A stretch of DNA of 64,000 nucleotides from Oscillatoria sp. FACHB-1407 (GTDB lineage: Bacteria; Cyanobacteriota; Cyanobacteriia; Elainellales; Elainellaceae): NCBI RefSeq assembly GCF_014697545.1, contig NZ_JACJSA010000017.1, positions 62,001 to 126,000 on the forward strand. The letters are read 5' to 3'. The number at the start of each line of letters is the position of its first letter. Position 1 is the stretch's first letter. Below the pieces are notes generated by a model that was not told where the DNA came from, did no database searches, and saw nothing but the letters and a program-made list of their open reading frames with translations. The translations under genes and the position numbers were made by a program. Of the stretch, positions 1 through 7,489 are shown one piece after another.

Positions 1-57
1 GTTTTGTTGCGCTACTGATATTGTCCGATTTCGACTCAGTATCTCCTACGAAGTTAA

Positions 58-204
58 ACATCCTTTGATGTCATTATTGATTACTACTCAGGTTGGGTAG
101 ATGCTGAACGATACGGTTCTATTGCTGATACTTTTCGGCAATTGATAGCAATCGAAGAATGGATCGTGGCAGGGTGCAGGGGTAAAACCTCTGATTGGGG
201 CTAA
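58..204 (+). other. Possible decayed coding remnant at the window edge
   Basis: An open stretch of about 48 codons ends at TAA 202-204 and contains a protein-like segment (FDVIIDYYSGWVDAERYGS). It is closed upstream by TAA at 55-57, has no convincing start, and its last codons run into a G-rich repeat-like sequence. It could be the frameshifted 3' end of a gene lying before the window, or chance. I do not recognise a family. Confidence 0.2.
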
Positions 205-290
205 TGCCCTGATACCTTTGTCTTAGCTATTTCAACGGTTGCTATAGATGCATTGGTTCACTTCAGCACATTCTCATCAAGTTATCCCCT

Positions 291-1628
291 ATGCTATCTC
301 CCTTGGGCGATCGTGCTCAACCCAAGCCCAACGACCCAGTCTATGAATTAGTGTTATCCCAATTTCAGGGAGATCTGGCAGATCGCCTCAGCGTCGAGCA
401 AATGTTTATTTTGATCGATGGTGTTCTGCCCTTTGAGGCGTGCCTTTACTATCAAGTGTTGCCACTATTTATAGAAGGGAGTCGGCTCAACCTGGGGATG
501 GTGTTTCCCAATGACACATCGGCAGCGGATTATGTCCGGCGCATCGTTTCCTATCACAACTACTCTTTAGTGCCTCGCCCCATCTCGTCAGAAGCGTTGC
601 AGGGAGCACTCACTGCCTATCTCAACTATTCTGGTAAAAAACAAGCGGCAAATCAGCGGCAGGCAGCCTCCAACAATCGCCCCAATCGCTACTCGGCGCG
701 ATCGCGCTCTGGGCAAAATACCAATCCTGACATTCAAAAGACCCTCGTCGTTGATAGCCCTGAGAATTTGGGAGACGCGCTACTCAATGACATTCCATCC
801 CAAGAACCGCCGACTCCTCCGCCCCATATCCCCTTCACTCCTAGCTCAGCCCAACCCAGCACTACACTGCAAGTCGGCGAGGATGATGCTCCCTCCTTTG
901 AATCGCCCTTGCAACGCGAAGATCTGTTGACGGCAGACCCGCAAAACTGGCAACAGCAGAAGAATGAATCTCAAGAACTGCCTCCTGAACCGCCTCAGTT
1001 GCTCAGTCCACTACCAGAGATTGAGATTCAAACGAATTATCTGGCTGACCCCGTAGAGGTGTTGACGACCCTCCCACCAAAGGAGTTGCTGCAAGAACTC
1101 CTGGGGCGTGTGCTCTATGCCGGAATTGGACGTTTGTATTTTGAGCGACAACCGCAGTATGGGCGTGTGCTCTGGAGCCAGAATGGGGTCTTGCAATCGG
1201 TGTTAGACCGTTTAGACCCAGCCACATTTCAGGGCGTGCTGGATGAGTTAAAGCAGCTTACCCACTTACCCCTGGCAACGGTTCAAACAACAAAACAGGT
1301 TGAGGTAGAAAGGCTCTATCAACAAACCCGGTTGTTGCTACGGTTTAAGTTAATGCCAACTGAGTATGGCGAAGAGGCAACCTTACAGGTGTTGCGTGGA
1401 GCGGCTTTAAAGTTTCATCAGCAGCAACAACTGGCTAATTTAGAACGGGATGCGTTGACGATCGCCAAGCAGTTGCAGACGAAGGTGAGCGAAATTCGCG
1501 ATCGCGCCCGCCTTGAATCAGGTCTGGGTGGAGCCAAGCTGGATGCCTTACCTGCGCTTAATCAACTCCTGAAGCACATTGAGGAACAACTCGGTTCCTT
1601 AGCGGATGAGGAAGTGACGGAAGAGTGA
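291..1628 (+). CDS. PilB/GspE-like protein lacking the ATPase domain
   Basis: The 445-residue product looks like the front half of a type IV pilus/type II secretion ATPase. Residues about 20-115 resemble the MshEN/GspE N-terminal domain (YQVLPLFIEGSRLNLGM region). Residues 130-255 are a Pro/Gln-rich linker. Residues about 260-385 resemble the N2 domain that precedes the ATPase core (GRVLWSQNGVL, LMPTEYGEEATLQVLRG). The protein then ends in a helical tail and has no Walker A, Walker B or His box, so it cannot be a motor by itself. By inference it could be a regulatory or adaptor paralogue of PilB. The ATG follows no clear Shine-Dalgarno sequence. An STRR tract starts four bases after the stop. 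Confidence 0.65.
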   Translation: MLSPLGDRAQPKPNDPVYELVLSQFQGDLADRLSVEQMFILIDGVLPFEACLYYQVLPLFIEGSRLNLGMVFPNDTSAADYVRRIVSYHNYSLVPRPISSEALQGALTAYLNYSGKKQAANQRQAASNNRPNRYSARSRSGQNTNPDIQKTLVVDSPENLGDALLNDIPSQEPPTPPPHIPFTPSSAQPSTTLQVGEDDAPSFESPLQREDLLTADPQNWQQQKNESQELPPEPPQLLSPLPEIEIQTNYLADPVEVLTTLPPKELLQELLGRVLYAGIGRLYFERQPQYGRVLWSQNGVLQSVLDRLDPATFQGVLDELKQLTHLPLATVQTTKQVEVERLYQQTRLLLRFKLMPTEYGEEATLQVLRGAALKFHQQQQLANLERDALTIAKQLQTKVSEIRDRARLESGLGGAKLDALPALNQLLKHIEEQLGSLADEEVTEE

Positions 1629-1631
1629 AAG

Positions 1632-1891
1632 AGTCAGTGGTTGATGGTCAATGGTCAGTGGTCAATAGTCAATGGTTGATGGTCAATGGTCAGTGGTCAA
1701 GGGTTGATGGTCAATGGTCAGTGGTCAAGGGTTGATGGTCAGTGGTCAATAGTCAATGGTTGATGGTCAATAGTCAATGGTTGATGGTCAATAGTCAATG
1801 GTCAGTGGTCAATGGTTGATGGTCAATGGTCAATGGTTGATGGTCAGTGGTCAATGGTTGATGGTCGGTGGTCAATGGTTGATGGTCAGTG
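1632..1891 (+). repeat. STRR tract, TGGTCAA-type heptamers
   Basis: About 260 bases of degenerate heptamers (TGGTCAA, TGGTCAG, TGGTTGA, TAGTCAA) begin four bases after the stop of the PilB-like gene and run in its sense orientation. Open frames here are repeat artefacts. It is followed by a short tail of GACGATTAACAATTAACC type around 2005-2030, which also follows other STRR tracts in this window. Confidence 0.9.
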
Positions 1892-2051
1892 ATCCAGCGA
1901 GAGGGTCGGAAAGTTGGTTAGGACTTACGCAAACCTCAAACTCAAACCTCGTAACTTCTTCCCCCTCGACTTCTCCACGACCAAGTGCTGGGACTTCCTA
2001 ACGACTGACGATTAACAATTAACCATCGACGATGGATCAAACTGGGTTTTT

Positions 2052-2093
2052 GTAACCTTGAATACTTTTCTCTGGGCGTGTCCTCATTACTCT
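2052..2093 (+). promoter_or_regulatory. NtcA-activated promoter of the guanidine operon
   Basis: GTA at 2052-2054, eight bases, then TAC at 2063-2065 gives a perfect NtcA box (GTAN8TAC). After 22 bases comes TACTCT at 2088-2093, matching the TAN3T -10 element. This spacing is the canonical class II NtcA-activated promoter layout in cyanobacteria, with NtcA centred near -41.5. It predicts transcription starting near 2100, about 50 bases before the riboswitch. The match is seen in the sequence. Binding and the start site are inferred. Confidence 0.7.
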
Positions 2094-2149
2094 GATGAAA
2101 TCTCAGGGAGTAGTCGTTCGTCTACCCCTCAAAATAATTCAAAACAATG

Positions 2150-2290
2150 GGCTTCTAGGGTTCCGATTAAGGCTGGTCATGCCTTCAATGTCTGGTCCGA
2201 GAGAAGCCAGCTAGTGATAAACGCCTTGACGCGAGTTGCAGGAATAGCTTACTAGCCACACGGCGGGAGAAAAGCCCGGGAGAGACGGCA
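2150..2290 (+). promoter_or_regulatory. Guanidine-I riboswitch (ykkC class)
   Basis: The conserved ykkC/guanidine-I blocks occur in order: CTAGGGTTCCG (2155-2165), TCTGGTCCGAGAGA (2191-2204), ACACGG (2258-2263) and AAAAGCCCGGGAGA (2270-2283). A variable helix is formed by CTAGT near 2211 and ACTAG near 2251. A short helix CGGG (2264-2267)/CCCG (2275-2278) closes the 3' part. The aptamer lies about 110 bases upstream of a ureohydrolase gene. Family knowledge: this class binds free guanidinium and turns on guanidine detoxification or utilisation genes. The overlap with the following terminator implies guanidine-dependent antitermination. Confidence 0.93.
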
Positions 2291-2323
2291 GTGCATTCTG
2301 CGGTTGGTCTCCTGGGCTTTTTT
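2271..2323 (+). terminator. Riboswitch expression-platform terminator
   Basis: Bases 2271-2283 (AAAGCCCGGGAGA) pair with 2308-2320 (TCTCCTGGGCTTT), with one G-T pair, across a 24-base loop. The stem ends in a run of six T (2318-2323). Its left arm includes the conserved AAAGCCCGGGAGA block of the aptamer, so ligand-bound aptamer and terminator cannot form together. This is an ON switch. Confidence 0.85.
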
Positions 2324-2400
2324 GCCTGGATGCCTGCCAGGGGTGCTGATGCAAGCCAAGCTGACATACCGTTTAACGTCCCTATTGGTGGGTGCCTGTA

Positions 2401-3588
2401 ATGACTGATAATCCTCTCTTTCAAAGTCCTAATAACAGTTCTCAAACTGAAGCCCAGCGTGCTCTAGAACGCGAAACACAACTCCCCTTAACCGGGTGGC
2501 AGCAGGAAGTGTCTCAGGGGTTGGAGTATGGTTTGGAAGCGGCGGCAAGTATCCGCGATCGCTCCATTCCGACTTTTTCACGCGGTGAATTACCTCACTT
2601 TGCGGGTATCAACACCTTCCTCAAAGCTCCCTACTTGGAGGATGTACGAAAGGTGGGTAACTATGACGTGGCGATCGTTGGGGTGCCCCACGATTCCGGT
2701 ACTACCTATCGCCCTGGAACTCGCTTTGGTCCTCAAGGCATTCGGCGCATTTCCGCCCTCTACACTCCCTACAACTTCGAGATGGGGATTGACCTGCGGG
2801 AACAGATTACCTTGTGCGATGTAGGTGACATCTTCACGATTCCTGCCAATAACGAAAAATCCTTTGACCAGATCTCTAAGGGAGTGGCTCACATCTTCAG
2901 TTCGGGGGCGTTTCCCATCATTTTGGGGGGTGACCACTCCATCGGCTTCCCAACAGTGCGCGGGGTCTGTCGGCATCTGGGTGACAAAAAAGTCGGCATT
3001 ATCCACTTCGATCGCCACGTTGATACTCAAGAGACTGACCTGGACGAGCGGATGCACACCTGCCCCTGGTTCCACGCAACCAACATGGCAAATGCCCCGG
3101 CCAAAAATCTGGTGCAGTTGGGGATTGGTGGGTGGCAGGTGCCGCGTCAGGGCGTTAAGGTCTGCCGGGAACGGGCAACTAACATCCTGACCGTTACCGA
3201 TATTACGGAAATGGGTCTGGATGCCGCCGTAAATTTTGCTTTAGAGCGAGCACTGGATGGCACCGATTGCGTCTACATCAGTTTTGACATCGACTGCATT
3301 GATGCGGGCTTTGTCCCTGGCACAGGGTGGCCCGAACCTGGTGGATTGCTGCCTCGTGAGGCACTTTACCTGCTGGGCAAAATCATCCAACAGGCTCCTG
3401 TCTGTGGTTTAGAGGTGGTTGAGGTATCTCCTCCCTACGATGTCAGTGACATGACCGCTCTCATGGCAACTCGTGTAATCTGTGACGCGATGGCGCATCT
3501 CGTTCTATCGGGACAGTTGCCTCGGCGTGAAAAACCTGCCTACATCCATGATGAATGCAACATGAATGTAGACGTTCCATGGACGTGA
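2401..3588 (+). CDS. gdmH: Ni-dependent guanidine hydrolase (ureohydrolase family)
   Basis: A ureohydrolase of 395 residues, predicted to hydrolyse guanidine to urea and ammonium in the cytoplasm. Automatic annotation would say agmatinase. All six dimetal ligands are present (numbering from ATG 2401): H179 in GGDHS, D204, H206 and D208 in FDRHVD, and D296 and D298 in SFDID. The family's usual DAH is DRH here, and the metal loop SFDIDCIDAGFVPGTGWPEPGG differs from arginases at Cys and Trp. The N-terminal extension of about 75 residues is long for agmatinases. Gene order matches Synechocystis sll1077-sll1082, where Sll1077 was shown to be GdmH. The preceding guanidine riboswitch and following Ni-chaperone genes support this over agmatinase. 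GTG at 2392 is an alternative start. Gap to the next gene: 9 bases. Confidence 0.9.
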   Translation: MTDNPLFQSPNNSSQTEAQRALERETQLPLTGWQQEVSQGLEYGLEAAASIRDRSIPTFSRGELPHFAGINTFLKAPYLEDVRKVGNYDVAIVGVPHDSGTTYRPGTRFGPQGIRRISALYTPYNFEMGIDLREQITLCDVGDIFTIPANNEKSFDQISKGVAHIFSSGAFPIILGGDHSIGFPTVRGVCRHLGDKKVGIIHFDRHVDTQETDLDERMHTCPWFHATNMANAPAKNLVQLGIGGWQVPRQGVKVCRERATNILTVTDITEMGLDAAVNFALERALDGTDCVYISFDIDCIDAGFVPGTGWPEPGGLLPREALYLLGKIIQQAPVCGLEVVEVSPPYDVSDMTALMATRVICDAMAHLVLSGQLPRREKPAYIHDECNMNVDVPWT

Positions 3589-3597
3589 GGTGACGCA

Positions 3598-3963
3598 ATG
3601 CATGAGACCGACATGACAAAGGCACTGATTCTCACGGTCAAAGATTGGTGGGAGTCACAGCCCGATCGCCCCGTTATTTCCCAGGTCCATCTCACGGTTG
3701 GCAAATGCACCTGCGTTGAGCCAGCGAGCCTGCAATTTGCCTACGCTGTGCAAACCCAGAATACTTTTTTAGAAGGAACGGAGTTGGTGATTCGAGAAAC
3801 ACCGCTCATTGCCTTCTGTCATCCCTGCCAAAAGGAATATGAACCGGATATTGGCACTCATTATGCCTGTCCGACCTGCCATTCCCCGATGGATGATATT
3901 CGCTCTGGGCGAGAGCTCAAAATTGATCGGCTCGAATTAAGGTCAGTGGTTGGTAGTCAGTAG
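3598..3963 (+). CDS. hypA: HypA-like nickel chaperone for GdmH
   Basis: The 121-residue product has the HypA hallmarks. The N-terminal MHE supplies the nickel-binding His2/Glu3, and two CxxC pairs (C74/C77 and C91/C94) form the zinc ribbon. A GAGGTG Shine-Dalgarno sequence lies eight bases before the ATG, nine bases after gdmH. No hydrogenase gene is nearby, and the homologous pair next to Synechocystis gdmH (reported as GhaA/GhaB) loads nickel into the guanidine hydrolase. That is the expected role here, by context. The last seven or so residues (RSVVGSQ) are encoded by STRR repeat sequence, so the native C-terminus seems to have been replaced or extended by the repeat. The true hydrogenase HypA would be a separate gene elsewhere. 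Confidence 0.85.
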   Translation: MHETDMTKALILTVKDWWESQPDRPVISQVHLTVGKCTCVEPASLQFAYAVQTQNTFLEGTELVIRETPLIAFCHPCQKEYEPDIGTHYACPTCHSPMDDIRSGRELKIDRLELRSVVGSQ

Positions 3964-4065
3964 TCAATGGTCAGTGGTTAGTGGTCAATGGTCAATGGTC
4001 AATGGTCAGTGGTCAATGGTCAATGGTCAGTGGTCAGTGGTCAATGGTTAGTGGTCAATGGCAGC
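3941..4065 (+). repeat. STRR tract overlapping the hypA-like 3' end
   Basis: TGGTCAA/TGGTCAG heptamers start inside the last codons of the HypA-like gene and run to about 4065. A tail of GACGATTGACGAT type (near 4085) and a pyrimidine-rich stretch (4131-4156) follow and abut the next ATG. Confidence 0.88.
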
Positions 4066-4156
4066 GGCCAGGTGACGATGAACAATTGACGATTGACGAT
4101 AAACCAACAGTTCTTATCCTTAATAACCCCTATCTTCATCCTCCTTTTTTCCCTCT

Positions 4157-4873
4157 ATGCATCAAACAGTTGACGTTGCTCTCGGAATTAACCTGCTCCA
4201 TGCCAATCAGGCAGGGGCAGATCACAATCGATCGCACCTGGATGAATGGGGCATTACCTGTCTCAACATCATGAGTAGCCCCGGTGCGGGTAAGACCGTG
4301 TTGTTGGAGCGCACTTTGGCAACGCTGAGCCGTGACCTGGCGATCGCGGTGATCGAAGGCGACATGACGACAGAATTGGATGCCGAGCGTCTGCGCCAGT
4401 ATGGTGTTCCCGTCATTGCCATTAACACCGGGCGTTCCTGTCATCTCGACTCCAAGATGGTGGCGGGTGGTCTGCACCAGTTGGAGCACAACCACGACCC
4501 CAGCACATTTGATTTGCTGTTGGTTGAGAATGTGGGCAATCTGGTTTGCCCTGCTGAGTTTGAGGTGGGTGAGCACGCCAAAGTAGCTCTGTTGAGTGTC
4601 ACTGAGGGGGCCGACAAACCGCTGAAATATCCGGTGATGTTTCAGGAAGCTGATTGCTTACTGATCACCAAAACCGATCTGGTTCCCTATTTGGATGTCG
4701 ATGTAGAACAGATTGCTGCCAATGTGCGCCAGATGAATCCTGATGCCACCATCATTCCCGTCTCTGCCAAAACAGGCGAAGGTTTAGAAACCTGGTTTGC
4801 CTGGGTCAAAGGTCAGGTCGCTGCTCAGGCAGTCAGTCGGGCATCATACCCCGTTGTTGCGTTGCAGGCTTAG
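4157..4873 (+). CDS. hypB: HypB-like GTPase, nickel insertion for GdmH
   Basis: A SIMIBI-class GTPase of 238 residues. Walker A is SSPGAGKT (residues 40-47), D69 follows in EGDM, the Cys-His nickel/zinc motif is GRSCHLD (C95, H96), C131 lies in ENVGNLVCP, and the guanine-specificity motif is TKTD (171-174). The histidine-rich N-terminal nickel store of some HypB proteins is absent. It should act with the upstream HypA-like protein to load nickel into GdmH (GhaB role), inferred from the operon. The start is preceded by a pure pyrimidine tract (4131-4156) instead of a Shine-Dalgarno sequence. An STRR tract separates it from the upstream gene, so co-transcription runs through about 190 bases of repeat. 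Confidence 0.88.
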   Translation: MHQTVDVALGINLLHANQAGADHNRSHLDEWGITCLNIMSSPGAGKTVLLERTLATLSRDLAIAVIEGDMTTELDAERLRQYGVPVIAINTGRSCHLDSKMVAGGLHQLEHNHDPSTFDLLLVENVGNLVCPAEFEVGEHAKVALLSVTEGADKPLKYPVMFQEADCLLITKTDLVPYLDVDVEQIAANVRQMNPDATIIPVSAKTGEGLETWFAWVKGQVAAQAVSRASYPVVALQA

Positions 4874-4946
4874 TGCAGCCGATTGTCCATCCCCGCTGAA
4901 ATGCACGCCGATTTTGAGTTCAACCACGTTGCTATAAGGAAGCCCA

Positions 4947-5990
4947 ATGAATATTCGCAAACTTGTCTCGTGGATCGCAATCTTTGTAGTGAGTGTGGCG
5001 ATCGCCATCAGTTGCACTCCATCGCCCACTTCAACCTCGGATACCGGATCTTCCCCTGCTGCTAGCCCAGCAGGAGAACCCGTCACCCTTGGCTTTAGTG
5101 CTTGGCCGGGTTGGATTCCCTGGCAAGTGACGCAGGACAAAGGCATCTTTGAAGAGAACAACGTCAAGGTTGACCTGAAGTGGTTTGATGGCTATCTCGA
5201 CTCAATCAACGCTCTAGCTGCTGGGCAGTTAGACGGCAACAGTCAAACCCTGAATGACACGATTAGCTCAATCTCTGGTGGTGCTGATCTGGTCATCGTT
5301 CTGACAAACGACAACTCCACTGGCAACGACCAGATCATCGTCAGTGAGGGCATCAACTCCATTGAAGATCTGCGGGGCAAAAAAGTCGCAGCAGAAGAGG
5401 GAACTGTGGATCACTTCCTCCTGTTGCTAGGGTTGCAACAAGCCGGGATGACCCAGGCAGATATTGAGTTTCAGCCATTAGAGACGGGTGCTGCTGCGGC
5501 TGCCTTTGCGGCAGGTCAGTTGGATGCAGTGGGCGTATTCGCTCCCTTCACCACCAAAGCGTTAGAGCGTCCCGGAAGCAAGCCTCTGTTTACCTCAGCC
5601 GATTTTCCGGGAGCCATTTCGGATCACCTCGTTGTTTCCCGCCAGATGGTAGATGAGCGACCCGATGATGTGCAGGCGTTAGTCAATAGCTGGTTTGACA
5701 CCTTGAATTACATCAACGACAACAAAGCGGAAACCCTCACCATCATGTCAAAGCGAGGGGGGGTGACCGAAGACGAGTACAAGGAATACGAAACAGGCAC
5801 CACCATCTTCACCATTGAGGACAACTTGAAGGCAATGGAGGCAGGTTCCGACATGACTTCCCTTCCCTACGCTGCCGAGGAGATCAGCAACTTCTTGGTT
5901 GAAGCAGGTCTGGCACCTCAAGCCCCTGATCTGAGCAAGTTATTTGACGATCGCTTCGTCAAAGCCTACGCCGAGTCAGCAGGAACCTAG
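4947..5990 (+). CDS. ABC importer substrate-binding lipoprotein, probable guanidine binder
   Basis: A 347-residue periplasmic-binding lipoprotein. Basic N-terminus MNIRK, hydrophobic stretch, and lipobox ending AISC with acylated C23, then a Ser/Thr/Pro linker. The mature part (LGFSAWPGWIPWQVTQDKGIF) is the NMT1/SsuA/TauA-like fold used by nitrate, taurine, sulfonate and aliphatic-amine importers. Annotation pipelines will call it nitrate, sulfonate or taurine transport. Its position in the guanidine operon, as in Synechocystis (sll1080), argues for guanidine or a guanidine compound. A good Shine-Dalgarno (AAGGA) lies nine bases before the ATG. No terminator was seen before the permease gene. 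Confidence 0.85.
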   Translation: MNIRKLVSWIAIFVVSVAIAISCTPSPTSTSDTGSSPAASPAGEPVTLGFSAWPGWIPWQVTQDKGIFEENNVKVDLKWFDGYLDSINALAAGQLDGNSQTLNDTISSISGGADLVIVLTNDNSTGNDQIIVSEGINSIEDLRGKKVAAEEGTVDHFLLLLGLQQAGMTQADIEFQPLETGAAAAAFAAGQLDAVGVFAPFTTKALERPGSKPLFTSADFPGAISDHLVVSRQMVDERPDDVQALVNSWFDTLNYINDNKAETLTIMSKRGGVTEDEYKEYETGTTIFTIEDNLKAMEAGSDMTSLPYAAEEISNFLVEAGLAPQAPDLSKLFDDRFVKAYAESAGT

Positions 5991-6088
5991 GTAAGAAAGG
6001 ATAAAGGATAAGAGATGAAGGATAAAGCACAAGCGATTAAAGCCGCTAATGGTCAATTGTCAATGGCTCATTGCCTGTCCTTCTGATT

Positions 6089-6345
6089 TCATCCTTTAGC
6101 CTTCATCCTTTTCTTTTTTCTCTCTTCTCTTTTCATCCTTTAGCCTTTAGCCTTCATCCTTTTCTTTTTTCTCTCTTCTCTTTTCATCCTTTAGCCTTTA
6201 GCCTTCATCCTTTTCTTTTTTCTCTCTTCTCTTTTCATCCTTTAGCCTTTAGCCTTCATCCTTTTCTTTTTTCTCTCTTCTCTTTTCATCCTTTAGCCTT
6301 TAGCCTTCATCCTTTTCTTTTTTCTCTCCTCCTCCCTCCTCCTTA
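6089..6345 (+). repeat. 51-bp tandem pyrimidine repeat
   Basis: Four units with a 51-base period (TTTCATCC at 6131, 6182, 6233 and 6284) plus a partial first unit, almost all C and T on this strand. The unit combines CATCCTTTAGCC heptamer-like parts with a CTTTTCTTTTTTCTCTC run. Because 51 is divisible by 3, a repetitive frame of 94 codons stays open, but I regard it as an artefact. The tract ends at the permease start codon. Confidence 0.85.
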
Positions 6346-6351
6346 CCTCCC

Positions 6352-7209
6352 ATGAGCCAATCCACCGAGTCATTTCCCAGTCCGATCGCCTCGCATCCAT
6401 CGGAAATGCTTCCTCCAACTGTCTTTTGGCGCATTGCGGAGGGCATTCCTCGACGACTGGTCGCCATTCTGGTGAGTTTGTCGATCGCCGTACCGTTGCT
6501 GTTATGGTGGGTTGTCTCTAGCTGGATGGCATCCCGTGGGGGGACAGCGGCTGTTTTTTTACCGACTCCGGCTCAAGTGCTCACAGCATTTTGGGGCTTG
6601 TGGAGCAATGGCACACTGCCTAAAGACATCATCTTTAGCCTGTTTCGCGTGTTGAGTGGATTCTTTTTGGCAGCGGTGATTTCCGTGCCGTTAGGTGGAT
6701 TGATGGGTAGCTTTGCCAGTGTGCGATCGCTCCTGGAACCCATCATTGGCATCATACGCTACATGCCTGCGCCTGCATTTATTCCACTATTGATCTTGTA
6801 CTTTGGCTTAGGAGAATTGCCCAAGATTCTGTTGATCTTCATCGGCACTCTATTCTTCAACACGTTGATGATTATGGATGCGGTGAAGTTTGTACCCAAG
6901 GAACTGATTGAAACCACCTACACTCTGGGGGGCAAACGCTGGCAGGTGTTGCTGCAAGTGATTTATCCCTACATCTACCCCAACATCATTGATGCCTGCC
7001 GGGTCAACATGGCAGCGTCGTGGAACCTGGTCATCGTCGCTGAACTGGTTGCTGCGACCGAGGGCTTGGGCAAACGCATCAGTATTGCTCAACGGTTTTT
7101 GAGAACCGACGAGATCTTTGCAGGGCTGATTGTGATTGGACTGATCGGACTGGCGATCGACTTGTTATTTCGGTTGTGGCTCCGTATTGCTTGTCGTTGG
7201 GCGAGGTGA
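6352..7209 (+). CDS. ABC importer permease (SsuC/TauC type)
   Basis: A 285-residue inner-membrane permease of the BPD_transp_1 type with about six membrane segments. The cytoplasmic EAA loop (KELIETTYTLGGKRWQVL, about residues 182-199) contacts the ATPase. It belongs to the nitrate/sulfonate/taurine importer permeases and is the partner of the binding lipoprotein upstream and the ATPase downstream. Cargo is inferred to be guanidine. The ATG is preceded by TCCTCCTTACCTCCC, all pyrimidines apart from one A, with no Shine-Dalgarno sequence. An STRR tract starts directly at the stop codon. Confidence 0.88.
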   Translation: MSQSTESFPSPIASHPSEMLPPTVFWRIAEGIPRRLVAILVSLSIAVPLLLWWVVSSWMASRGGTAAVFLPTPAQVLTAFWGLWSNGTLPKDIIFSLFRVLSGFFLAAVISVPLGGLMGSFASVRSLLEPIIGIIRYMPAPAFIPLLILYFGLGELPKILLIFIGTLFFNTLMIMDAVKFVPKELIETTYTLGGKRWQVLLQVIYPYIYPNIIDACRVNMAASWNLVIVAELVAATEGLGKRISIAQRFLRTDEIFAGLIVIGLIGLAIDLLFRLWLRIACRWAR

Positions 7210-7362
7210 GGTTAGTGGTCAGTAGTCAGTAGTTAATGGTCAATGGTCAATAGTTAGTGGTCAATGGTCAATAGTTAGTGGTCAGTAGTCAGTAGTTAAT
7301 GGTCAATGGTCAATAGTTAGTGGTCAATGGTCAATAGTTAGTGGTCAATGGTCAGTAGCCAA
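7209..7362 (+). repeat. STRR tract between permease and ATPase genes
   Basis: Heptamers of TGGTCAA, TAGTTAG and TAGTCAG type start immediately after the permease stop and run in the same orientation as the other tracts. The larger block GTTAGTGGTCAATGGTCAAT is itself repeated several times. Confidence 0.9.
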
Positions 7363-7379
7363 TAGGCGTTAGTTCGAGA

Positions 7380-7489
7380 TTAAACCTTGTTCCTTCTCCT
7401 CTTTTCGTTCTTCTTTTTTCTATCTTCTCTTTTCGTTCTTCTTTTTTATCCTTCACCCCTCATCCTTTATCCTTCATTTCTTCCTCGTC
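7380..7489 (+). other. Pyrimidine-rich leader before the ATPase start
   Basis: About 110 bases are nearly all C/T, with CTTCTTTT and CATCCTTTATCC units, and abut ATG 7490. No AGG-type ribosome site is present, so initiation would have to rely on leaderless-like or S1-mediated binding. The same arrangement precedes hypB, the permease gene, the gene at 18840, the gene starting at 33186 (minus strand) and the gene at 40115. Confidence 0.6.

Noticed and set aside
2058-2255. 65-codon ORF over the riboswitch
   Set aside because: The sequence is constrained as an RNA aptamer. The frame is incidental.
2401-3588. Agmatinase (speB) as product name
   Set aside because: The guanidine riboswitch, nickel-chaperone neighbours and synteny with Synechocystis gdmH fit guanidine hydrolase better. 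Agmatinases use Mn and need no Hyp proteins.
3598-4873. Hydrogenase maturation genes hypA/hypB in a hydrogenase locus
   Set aside because: No hydrogenase subunits or other hyp genes are present. The context is a nickel guanidine hydrolase.
6071-6355. 94-codon ORF with 17-residue repeats
   Set aside because: It arises from a 51-base low-complexity array, has no ribosome site, and has repetitive FHPLAFSL composition.
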